Below are positions 52,995 to 62,850 of a DNA stretch of 64,000 bases, piece by piece. Origin of the DNA: Hansfordia pulvinata (taxonomy: Eukaryota; Ascomycota; Sordariomycetes; Xylariales); assembly GCA_006538405.1 (NCBI GenBank), contig BJKQ01000022.1, positions 124,001 to 188,000 on the forward strand. The letters are read 5' to 3'. The notes beneath the pieces were generated by a model, which was not told the origin of the DNA, did no database searches, and saw only the letters and a program-made list of their open reading frames with translations. Both the position numbers and the translations under genes were made by a program. How positions within the stretch are numbered: position 1 is the stretch's first letter; each line of letters starts with the position of its first letter.

Positions 52995-55516
52995 TCAAAG
53001 CTCCACAAACTCGCCCCGGAGCAGCTCGTCCTCCTTGAGCATGTCCAGGTAGCCGGCGACCTTGTCGGCGACGCTCTCGGCGTCGAAGCCGAAGAAGCGG
53101 TAGTTGGCCGGGCCGGGCAGGCTCTGGCCGAAGCGGCGCAGGCACACGGCGGCGTCGGCGTAGCGCTCCCACCCCTGCGGCGCGTACGGCTCGACCGCCA
53201 CCGCCGGGCAGCCGCCCCCCTGGGTCCCCTTCCCCTGCCGCCGCAGCGTGTCCCGGCGGTACTCGCGGCTCTGCGCGTCGAACAGGCGCTGGCACGGCAT
53301 GCTGACGACGCGCGCCCGGATCCCCCGCCGCTCGGCCAGCAGCGCCGCCGCCCCCGTCGCGTGCGACAGCTCCGCGCCCACCCCGATCAGCGTCACGTCC
53401 GCCTCGGCAGTCTCGAACGCGCGCAGGGCGTACCCGCCCCTCCGCACCCCCTCGCGAGACGTCCCCTGGGCGAGCAGCTGGGGCAGCGCGTGGCGGCTGG
53501 TCGACACGATGGAGGGGGTGCTCCTGGCCTCGACGGCGACGGCCCAGGCCCCCGCCGTCTCCTCGCTGTCGCCCGGCCGCAGGTACAGCAGGTTCGGCAT
53601 CGCGCGGTACAGCGCGGCCAGCTCGACGGGCTGGTGCGTCGGGCCGTCCTCCCCGCCGCCGATCGAGTCGTGCGTCGCCGCGTGGATGACCTGGAGGTGC
53701 TGGAGGGCGCCTGCGATTTTCAGGGAGGTGTCAGCTCGGAATGGCGTGGATTCGGTAGAGAGGGGGAGGAAAGGGGGGAAGTTGGTAAAGGGAACGCACC
53801 CATCCGCACCGCCGGCGCGGCGTACAGGTAGAACATGAAGAAGGACGAGGTCACGGGCACGATGGTGCCCTTGCCGAACGCCGCCAGCCCGTTGGCCACG
53901 GCGCACATGGCGTGCTCGCGGATGCCGTAGTGCACGTACCGGCCCGCGTACTCGCCGTCCAGCCCGCACGCCGTCCGCAGGTCCGGGTGCTGGAAGTCCA
54001 CCTTGCCCGGCCACGCCATGTGCACCGACGGGCTGAGGTCCGCCGTGCCCACGAAGAAGGAGTCGATCTCGCTCGCCATCGGGCCCAGGCACAGCCCGTT
54101 CGACGCCCGCGACGGCGTCGGCTTGTCCGGGAACCCGCCCCGGGCCGGAATCAGCTCGCGCCAGCGCTCCGGCATCTCCCCCCGGGCCCGCGCGCGCAGC
54201 CGCGCCGCCAGCTCCGGGTGCGCCGCCGCGTACCGCCCCATCAGCGCCTCCCACGTGGCCTCCAGGGCCTTCCCCTTCGCCGGCAGGGGCTCGAAGAAGG
54301 CGCGCGCCTCCGGGCCGACGGCGAAGTGGGCGTCGGGCGCGAAGCCGGCGGCGCGCTTCATGGCCGCCACGTCCTCGGGGCCGAAGGCCGCGCCGTGGGC
54401 CGCGGCCGTGCCGGCGGCGCTGCTGCCCAGGCCGATGACGGTGGCGACGTTGATGAAGGTCGGGCGGGGGGAGGCCGAGGGGGAGCGCGCCGCGGAGAGG
54501 GCCCGCGCGATCGCCGCCACGTCGTGGGACCCGTCCGCGATGGTGATCACGTCCCACCCGCAGGCGGCCATCTTGGCGTTGACGTCTTCCGTGTTGGTGA
54601 TCTGCAGACGAGGTCAGTATCTTGATACAGGGAGATGGGGTGGAAAGGTGTAAGGGGGACTCACGTCGACGGTGCCATCGCAGGTGACTTGGTTGTTGTC
54701 GTAGATCTGCCGCCTGTCAGCACTCTCCCCTAAATATGTGTATCTATATATTTCCCACAACTCACAATCGTCAGGTTGTTCAGCCGAAAGTGGCCCGCCA
54801 GCGAGATGGCCTCGAGGGCCACGCCCTCCTGCAGGCAGGCGTCGCCGACCATGCACCAGGTGTGGTTGTCGACCACGTCGAAGCCCGGGCGGTTGAAGGA
54901 GGCGGCCAGGTGCTTGGTGGCCATGGCGAGGCCGACGGCGTTGGCGACGCCCTGCCCCAGCGGACCCGTCGTCACCTCGACGCCCTCAATCTCGATCTCC
55001 GGGTGGCCCGGGCACAGCGCGTCGGCCCGCTCCGAGTGGTACGACTTGAGCTGCTCGAACGTCATGTCGCGGTAGCCCGCCAGGTGGAGGAACGTGTACT
55101 GGAAGAGACAGGTGTGGCCTGTTTTGTCCGTGGTCAGTCGTGTCACTAGACTCGTCGAGATGCCACCCACCGTTCGACAGCACAAAGCGGTCGCGGTTGA
55201 ACCAGCCCGGGCTGTGAGGCGAGTATCGCATGACGTATTTCCAGAGAGCCACGCCAATGGCCGCCATGCCGATGGCGCCGCTGGGCCAAGTTAGTGATTT
55301 GAGCTGGGCGCTCCAGAGAGGAGGAGAGACGTACCCCGGGTGGCCGCCCTTGAACTGCTGGCACAGGTCGGCTATCAGCAGCCGGAAGGTGTTGAGCACC
55401 AGCGGGTGCAGGTCGGCGTCCTTGACGGCGGCCATCTCGGCCTCGGAGGGCGTCTGCTTGTCCGGGGAGGTCGGTGGTGGCGCCGCCTCTCCCGGGACCA
55501 AGATTCCGGGCGCCAT
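52995..55516 (-). CDS. transketolase family, dihydroxyacetone-synthase-like
   Basis: Thiamine-diphosphate enzyme that moves a two-carbon ketol unit between sugars; the DHAS branch can use formaldehyde or other aldehydes as acceptor. 734 aa in six exons; introns at 55281-55334, 55119-55170, 54707-54765, 54602-54664 and 53711-53799. Key motifs: GGHPG (His59), GPLGQG (149-154), GDACLQEG (189-196), then IYDNNQVTCDG, where classic transketolases have Ser-Asn, so this points to the DHAS-like branch. Later come GIREHAM (catalytic Glu) and HDSIGGGEDGPTHQP. The C-terminus EFVEL carries no peroxisomal SKL-type signal, so the enzyme is probably cytosolic. All splice joins keep the frame with no repair. 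Divergent from the polyol dehydrogenase gene, suggesting one pathway. Confidence 0.92.
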
Positions 55517-56203
55517 TGTCGACAGCCGGGGCGTGATGCAGCTGAGTCGGCCGAGATTGAGTCGGTCTGACTGGGAGGGATGGGCGAGAAGTGGCTTCAG
55601 TCAGTCAGTCAGTCAGTCCAACAAGGGAGATCGTGAAAAAGGCAGCCAAGCGAGCACCCCGGGCGGCCAGCAAGAAATACCTTGCGAGTCCGGGCATCTC
55701 CAAGGTTCTCCGCGGCGCCCGCACTCTGCTGCCCTCGTTCTTTCGAGGCCACGCGCTCGCAGGTCCGCGTGCGTGTCTGTGGGATATTCCGCAGAGGTGC
55801 CCCCAACTCCGAAAGGGGCAACTCGAAGCACCGCCCCTCTGTGGGGACGCCGCACTGCGCAGCGGCACTCGTATAGCAGAACCCCCGGACCGCGGCCGCT
55901 TGTTCTTACTGAATTGCTTTCTGTGCCGGGGGGCTCTGCGTGGGCGGGCGCGTGGTGGTCTGTCTGGCGATGGCCGTAGTTATATCGGTTTGCAGCCGCT
56001 CGCTCGGAGCCGCACTTCTCGTCCGAACCCCTCGCGCTGGCGAGTTCTTTTCTTTCAGATTCCGCTCCCTCCCCAGCCCGGCCGGTTCTCCCGACGTTTG
56101 CGTGATCACGACACCGACATTCGACGACGACGACAAAAAAACAAAGTGACGAGATCTTTGACAGGTCCTGATACCCCCGAAGAAGGAAAAAAAAAAAGTG
56201 AAA
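55517..56203. promoter_or_regulatory. shared divergent promoter of transketolase-like and polyol dehydrogenase genes
   Basis: 687 bp between the two start codons. Three SYGGRG matches of the CreA type are visible: CCGGGG at 55526-55531, GTGGGG at 55841-55846 and CCGGGG at 55926-55931. A (CAGT) microsatellite lies at 55597-55618 and an A-rich run just before the ATG at 56204. Long frames through the region lack coding signs. Confidence 0.55.
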
Positions 56204-57717
56204 ATGACCATCGCGCCGGCCGTCAACGGCGGCACCAACGGAGTCGGCGGACGCGGCAGCCCCGAGATGCACCCGACGCATCCCAACCCGGCGCTCGTGG
56301 CGACGGCGGACCACCAGGTGCGCATGGACGAGGCGCCCGTCCACGCGCCGGGCCCCGGCGAGGCGCTGATCCACGTCAAGGCGACGGGCGTGTGCGGGTG
56401 AGTTCTCGTCGCCTTCATTCCACCCTGCCCAATAATACATGGGGGCGTGCGAACGCTGACGACGACGACGACGACGACGGGGGAAGATCCGACATTCACT
56501 TCTGGAAGTCGGGCCGGATCGGCTCGCTGGTGTTTGAGGGCGACTGCATCCTGGGCCACGAGGCGTCGGGCGTCGTGCTGCGGTGCGGCGAGGGCGTCAC
56601 CAACGTCCGGGTGGGTGAGTGATCCCGCTGTCTTTTCGTGTCCCTCTCGTCTGGTGACTGACCGAATGGCCGACTTGGACTCATAACAGGCGACAGGGTG
56701 GCCGTAGAGCCCGGAGTGCCGTGCGAGAAGTGCTTCCTGTGCCGCGAGGGTCGGTACAACCTGTGCGAGGACGTGGCCTTTGCCGGCGTCTACCCCTACG
56801 ACGGGACGGTGCAGCGGTACAAGGTGCACCCGGCGAAGTGGCTCTACAAGTGGGTGGTCTATTTCTTGGTGTCTGGTTATTCTTTCTGGGGTGCCCTTAT
56901 TCGTGGTTCTCTCATGCTGCCCCCTTTTTCTTCTGCACTCCCCCCTTTTCGTCTTCTTCTGCTTTCCCACCCACCACCCCAACTGACCCCCCTGCTACAA
57001 CCCAGAATCCCCGACTCGGTGAGCTGGGCCGAGGCCGCGCTGCTGGAGCCGCTCAGCGTGGTGCTGCACGGGGTGCAGACGGCGGGGCTTTCGCTGGGCC
57101 GGGGCGCGCTGGTGTGCGGCGCGGGCCCGATCGGGCTGATCGCGCTGGCGTGCGCGCGGGCGTCGGGCGCGCACCCGCTGGTCGTCACGGACCTGGAGGA
57201 GGGGCGGCTGGCGTTCGCGCGGGCGTTCGTGCCGGGCTGCCGGACGTACCGGGTCGACCCGTCGCTGGACCCCGAGGCCAACGCGCGGCGCATCCGCCGG
57301 CTGTTCTCTCCTTCTTCCGAGACTGGCGACGAAGACGACGACGACAGACTCGACGAGTACGCGGCGCCGCCGGCGGTGCTGGAGTGCACGGGGGTGGAGG
57401 GCAGCGTGGTGACGGCGGCGCACGCGGTGCGGCGGGGCGGCGTGGTGTGCGTGATCGGGGTGGGCCGGGCCGTCATGAACAACCTGCCCTTCATGCACAT
57501 CTCGCTGGCCGAGATCGACCTGCGCTTCATCAACCGCTACCGCGACACGTGGCCCGCGGGCATCAACTGCCTGGCCGGCGGCGTCCTCGACCTGCGGCCC
57601 CTCGTCACCCACACCTTCCCCCTCGAGCGCGCCGTCGACGCCATGCACCTGTGCGCCGACCTGAGCCAGGGCAGCATCAAGGTGCAGATTGTCGACGACG
57701 TGGACGCGTCTGTGTAA
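56204..57717 (+). CDS. polyol dehydrogenase (L-arabinitol/galactitol/xylitol type, zinc MDR)
   Basis: NAD-dependent medium-chain dehydrogenase oxidising a sugar alcohol to a ketose. 397 aa in four exons; introns at 56398-56486, 56615-56689 and 56850-57005. Catalytic zinc ligands Cys64 (GVCGSD), His89-Glu90 (GHEASG) and Glu175 (LLEPLS). The structural zinc Cys set C119, C122, C125, C133 is complete (CEKCFLCREGRYNLC). Nucleotide-binding motif CGAGPIGL at 198-205, then VTDLEEGRLAFA, the acidic residue (TDLE) indicating NAD rather than NADP. Overall closest in pattern to fungal LAD/LadB-type enzymes; substrate cannot be fixed from sequence. The third intron is 156 nt, in frame and stop-free, so it is easily annotated as coding; removal gives the expected LYKIPDSVSW join. 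Confidence 0.92.
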
Positions 57718-59608
57718 AGCCAAGTGGGGGAGGGGTTTATCTACTACAGTAAGGGGGTATCAACAGGGATGGCCCTGTGAAGCCGTCGAGGGTGATGGTG
57801 AGGGTGAGGATAGCTGCTTTGCGTGATTCTAGGCGCAGCGGTGGATTAACGCAAGAATTTGTTATACTACACCATAACCTAGGAGTCGTCTTATGTCGTT
57901 CGTTGTGTTCCGACGTCCAGTGAAAGAAAGACTTGGACGACGAACCGTGCTGGGCACGACCATCTCGCTCCTGTTCACGTCCTAGCAGTCTTACAGCACT
58001 CGACCTAGCTGAAATGCCCTGCGCGTATAGAAAGCCGTTGGTTAATCAAAGACTGCCCCGACCCCGCAGATACCTAACACACAGCAGAAGCGGCCGTCGG
58101 CGAGCGTGCCGAGTTCTCGATAGACGCCTGATGAATGGCCGAACCCCCACCGTCATCCGGCTTCTAATGTGCCTACATGTACCTGGGCTAGGTACTATCC
58201 TTTGAGCGCCTGCTGTCCAGTGACGGTCAGTGTGGTGGTGCCCCGGAGGACCCCCGGAGGCGCCCCGGCCCCGCCCCGACCCGCCCCCACTGTCCGCAGT
58301 GCATCTTGTATCCAATGTGCCTGCATTGTATGGATGTACCCGCATGTACGAGTATGTATGCTAGGTACCTGAGTATCCCCCGCACCGGCTCGCTTGCCCG
58401 GCCGCGCTTCCGCCTTCCGCTTCCGGCAGGCCTAAGCGCCGGCCCGCCTCTCCCATTCTCCTCCTTTTACTGGCCCCCCGCGGCGGTCCTCTGCAGCCCG
58501 ACGTGGACGTGGGTTGAGATCAGAGCTGCGGGGTGGAATCAGCGTGTGCTAGGTCAGTCAGTGAGAGAAGGAAGAGTACTCGTAGCAGACGAGATGATGC
58601 AGGCGTCGCAGCGGCGTCCGCTCGCCCGCACCGGCCACACTGACTGGGTCACAGACTGCCCGCCTCGCCCCAGGGGACCCGCGGGATGCGAGTGAACATT
58701 CCATCTAATCTGATCAGGCAACTTGTGGTCCTGTCTAAAAGGGGGGGCCTATGTCCGTAGCCATCCTGCGCGCCACAACCGTGTCACCGGAAGACCCCCC
58801 GTCATGTGTCTGGTTCTGTCCCCCATCTTACGATGACCGTGTTTCTCGACCCAGTCCCATCAACGAGGCCAAACTCCCTATACTGACAGCATCAACACGG
58901 GCCGAGTGACGACAGGTCCCCCGCGTGGGTTGCGCACGGCTGCAATCAATTCAGACCGCCACGTTGGCGACGCAACCGTGAGCCTGTCGGCTTTACCGAA
59001 ACACCCCGAGCACAATGAACGTTGTGTTCCGTAGCTTGGGTTGCGTCTAGAACGCGCATGCTTTACCGAATGCCCCTCCAGAAAATAGGCCGGACTCTGG
59101 AATGGCCCCCATCAAAGAGGCAAGACGCCAAGACCGCGGCAGCTCAGCTGGTCAGAGGTTCGTCCGGCTGGCAACTCGAGTTAAAACCCTCCTTTTCGCC
59201 TTGCTCGTCAGCTTCCCCAGCCTTGGCAAAGAAAAATCCTCGTCGTCGATTCGCTTGCCTTGCATGGTGGCCACCGGCAGATTCTTCGATTGACAGTCAC
59301 ACTTCGCCACGTCGGCCCACGAACAATGGCTCGCCAACGCCGAGGCCTATGAAGTCGACCTGCTTAGCGAGAACACCCACCGGCGCGCCCCTCTGCAGGC
59401 AGCAAGTCGGCCCCTTTTCTAGAAGTTTGCCGGCTGCTTCCCCCTCTGCGTTCGAGCGAGGTAGGAGGCGTAGAAGATCCTTAGGTTCCAGAACTTGCTG
59501 GTCTCATGTAGGTGGTTGCTACCCGAAACAACAGCACGTCTTTGGCCCCGGCGCCAGGTTCCCATTTCGAAACCCGCCAGAGCGCATTCCGACGCTACGG
59601 GACACACG
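57718..59608. other. intergenic
   Basis: About 1.9 kb. 58220-58295 is extremely C/G-rich with repeated ccccgg/cccgga blocks. GTACCTAGG-like motifs occur at 58170-58200 and 58355-58375. No supported gene; the right end is the promoter of the Ser/Asp-rich secreted protein. Confidence 0.5.
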
Positions 59609-60690
59609 ATGCTCTACAAACCGCTCCTCCTCATCTGCGGGCTCGCGATCGCCGGCGCGGCGGGGAAGGGCGGCAGAGGCGGCGGAAGCAGAGGGGGCAC
59701 GTCGTCTTCGCATTCCGACCTGGACACAGACTCGGACTCGGAGTCAAGCCTGGACTCCTCATCAGGCTCGTCGACCTCGGACTCGGACTCGGGCGTCAGC
59801 TGGGTCGGCGGCGGCAGCTCCACGTCCACATCCACCTCCTCCTCCAACTCGAACCCGCGCCCCAACCGGCCCTCCGACGCCCTGCTCGACCGGCTGTCGG
59901 ACGCGGACGAGGCCGCCGTCGCCGGCCACACGCCCGCCTCCTGCACGGCCCTGCTCGCCAGCGGCACCGCCTGCCCGTTCCGCGGCCCCGTTGACCTGCC
60001 CGGCACGCCGGGGGGGCTGGTGGACCCGGCCCAGGAGCGCGAGTGCGTCGGCAGGACGCTGGCCGCGTGCCAGGTGCGCCCCCGCTGCTCCTGCAGGCCG
60101 CGCAGGGCTACCTGGCGGCGAGAGCAGAGGACGAGAGCGAGAGCGAGAGCGAGAGCAGCGCGCAGCAGGCGAGGACGGCGTACCAGCGCCAGCTGCTCCC
60201 GCTGCTGCTCCTGGTCAAGGCGGCGCGCAGCGGGCCGCTGGCCGCGCGGGGCGCCAGGGACGAGCTGGCCGCCGTCAAGCAGCTGTTCGCCAGCGCGCCC
60301 GCGCTCGACCAGTTCCGCGCGCTCGCCCTGACGCCCCGGGGCAAGCCGCTGCTGGACGGCGTGTTTGCCGGGGCGGCGGAGGAGGAGGCCAAGGCCAAGA
60401 CCAAGACGGGGACGAAGAAGGGCAAGCGGGGCAAGGGAGGAGGAGGCGCGGTGGTGGCCGCGAGAGAAGAAAAAGAAGAAGAAGGGAAAAGCCCGGTGGT
60501 CACACTGTACAAGCGACCAAGCAACCTGGACACGATGCAGCGCCTCGTGCTGGCCGTCCTGGGCGCCATCACGCTGCCGCTGCTGAACTTGTACATCAAG
60601 ATGATCTGGCTCGAGTGCTCGTTGATCGGGAAGAAGATTACGAAGCACCGCCACCCCGACCACGTGTTTGACAAGAAGCACTGTCCGTGA
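59609..60690 (+). CDS. Ser/Asp-rich secreted protein with C-terminal membrane segment
   Basis: Function not recognised. The ATG at 59609 gives a signal peptide (MLYKPLLLICGLAIAGAAG) followed by about 60 residues of Ser/Asp/Thr/Gly repeats (SDSDSG, STSTSTSS). A folded region has Cys in TPASC, TAC, REC and AAC. The frame breaks at the five-C run 60079-60083; adding one C gives QVRPPLLLQAAQGYLAARAEDE and continues through a helical Ala-rich domain, a Lys/Gly-rich stretch, a membrane segment (RLVLAVLGAITLPLLNLYI) and a basic tail to TGA 60690, for 360 aa. Signal peptide plus C-terminal anchor suggests a type I membrane protein. Convergent with the antiporter gene. Confidence 0.65.
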
Positions 60691-61071
60691 GGGTTTGTTC
60701 TCCACAGGGGGGGGAAATTGGTTTTTGTGGAGGCTTTATATATGCCAAGTGTCGGGGTATCGGCCGAGATTGTGTCTTTGGCGGGAGACGCAGAGATTTC
60801 GGAGATATATAGGTATGCAACATCTAAAAGGTATACACGCCTCCTTATATACCGACGTAACTGATTACATCGAGTGACAGGCATGATCGGGCTTTGAGCT
60901 TGAACAATCGCCAAGTCCTTGTGCACCTTCCAAGACCACTCTCGGCTCATGTCCCTCTTTTTCAGGGACCATCCGACGGACGGCGGAGCAAGGGAGCCCA
61001 TCATCCAAAACTTGAGTGACCGCTCGCGACACCCATCCAAGCTCCACCCAAGCTCCCGTGTCCCCCGTGTG
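60691..61071. other. convergent intergenic region
   Basis: 3' flanks of the Ser/Asp-rich protein gene and the antiporter gene. AT-richer at 60700-60870. No gene. Confidence 0.6.
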
Positions 61072-62850
61072 CTATTGCCCCAGAGACATGTACCCCGGCC
61101 CCGCGTCCCGGAGCAGCCGCTCCTCCGACGGTCTGCGCGGCCGGCGGAGAACCGGCGACCCCGGCGCGCCGTCGGCCTCGCCGAGCCCAGCCTCGTCCGC
61201 GTCCCGCCCGCAGCACGCGCCAGACCTCGCCGCCCCCAGCCGGGCCAGCAGCCCGCACACAAGCCTGCCCAGGGGTATGCTGAGGCCGTGGACCACCTAG
61301 CGCGCCCCATTAGCCTCAAGTTTCAATAGTAAAACACACAAGATTCGGTCCAGGGACCCTTGACTCACCACGCTGCACACGATCAGGAACCACACGACGG
61401 CGCGGAGGACGGCGTACAGGCGGTCCACCTCGCCGGCCCGGGCCGGGTCGGCGCGCCTCAGCTCGGCGAGGAACCGCAGGCCGACGTAGAGGTAGAAGAC
61501 GGCGGAGACGCCGATCGGGCCGAAGAAGCCCGTGAAGAGCGCGTCCCGCAGGCGGCCGCGGGCCTGCGGCAGCCAGCGGCGCGCCAGCAGGACGGCCGGC
61601 AGGCGCCGGAGCAGGAGGACCAGGGCGCCCAGGGCGGCGAGCCTGGCCAGCGGGACCGGGGGGCTTCCTCCGGGGCTGTGCCTCCTCCGCCGTGGCCGCC
61701 GGCGAACAGCTCCCAGGGGCACACGGCGCCGAGCCAGACGAAGACGCCGACGTTGAGCAGCATGTCCACGGCGGCCTGCACGGCGTCCTCGTCATCGTTC
61801 TCGTTCTCGTCTTCGTCTTCGTCCTCATCCTCGCCATCGCCACCGCCACCCCACGCCAGCGCGCTGCCCGCCGCGAAGCACGCCAGCACGTCGTCGGTGC
61901 CAATCGCGCCGCAGGCGCCCGTGACGAGCAGGCCGAGGGCGACGGGGAAGACAGCCCGGCCCTCCCCGCGGTCCGCCCAGCCCCAGGCCCGGGCGGCGCG
62001 CCGGCAGCGGGCGGCGGCGCGGCCGGCGGCGAAGCCCAGCGCGGCGCCGAGCAGGACGACGTACAGCCAGGTCTTGAGGGCCCAGACCGTCAGGGCGTGG
62101 GCGGTGGTGGTGGTGGTGGCGGTGGTGCCCCCGGCGTACTTGATCAGGTACAGCGCGAAGAACAGGAACGGGTAGCCCAGGCCGTCGTTGGCGCCCGACT
62201 CGGCGACGATGAGGCGCCGCAGGGCCTCGGGGACGTGGCGCTCGGCGAAGGCGCCCTTGACCACGACGGCGGACAGGACGGGGTCGGTGGGGGCGACGCA
62301 GGCGCCGACGGCGAGGGCCTCCAGCAGGCTCAGACCGCCGCCATGGCCGCCGCCTTCCGAGGAAGAAGAAGAAGAAAGAGGAGGGACGAGGGCCCAGACC
62401 AGCAGGCTGGTCAGCAGCCAGGCGGCCGTCAGCACGGGGCCGAGCAGGACCAGCAGGGGCCGCAGCTCGGCGCGAAGGTAGCGCCGGGGCAGCTGGGCGC
62501 CGACGAGGACCAGCTGGACGCCCAGGACCAGGCGGCTGAAGTTGAAGGTCGCGCGGTGCAGGGCCGCGGCGGCGTCGTCGTCGGGGCCGCTGCCGGTAGT
62601 GTAGGAGGCTGGGGAGACGAGGTTGAAGCCGTGGGGCCCAAAGGCGATGCCCGCCGTGAAGGATATGACTGTTGTCTTGTCAGATGCGGTGCCGCGGGGG
62701 AGGACGGTGCGACTCACGGGGCTCGGAGAGAGAGAGGCGCTCCTTGAGCAGGTGGGAGAAGAGGCCGAAGAGGCAGAGCCAGCCGCCGGCAAAGGCGAGG
62801 ATCTCGTTGAAGTCGGTCGTCTCGAAGTCGGGGAGAGCGTCGTGAGCCAT
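61072..62850 (-). CDS. Na+/H+ antiporter (CPA1, Nha1/Sod2-like)
   Basis: Plasma-membrane cation/proton exchanger. The ATG at 62850 gives MAHDALPDFETTDFNEILAF; introns of 49 nt (62669-62717) and 72 nt (61297-61368). Family motifs: FTAGIAFGPHGFN in the early membrane region, GACVAPTDPVLS, and AESGANDGLGYP with the Asn-Asp pair that carries ions. About a dozen membrane segments. The loop EDEDEDEDENENDDED is an unusually acidic insertion between membrane segments. The frame breaks after GGGTAPEEAP; one extra base in the GGGGGG run 61658-61663 (C on the coding strand) gives VPLARLAALGALVLLLR and on to VVWFLIVCSV. The last exon starts VHGLSIPLGRL and ends at TAG 61072, for 552 aa. The C-terminal cytosolic tail is short compared with yeast Nha1. 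Confidence 0.9.

Noticed and set aside
52995..55516. Peroxisomal dihydroxyacetone synthase as in methylotrophic yeasts
   Set aside because: The C-terminus lacks a PTS1 signal and no other methanol-use gene is nearby, so a general DHAS-like transketolase is the safer call.
59609..60690. Real pseudogene status for the frameshifted genes
   Set aside because: All losses are single bases, almost all in G/C runs, and the coding signal resumes perfectly after each, including in essential genes.
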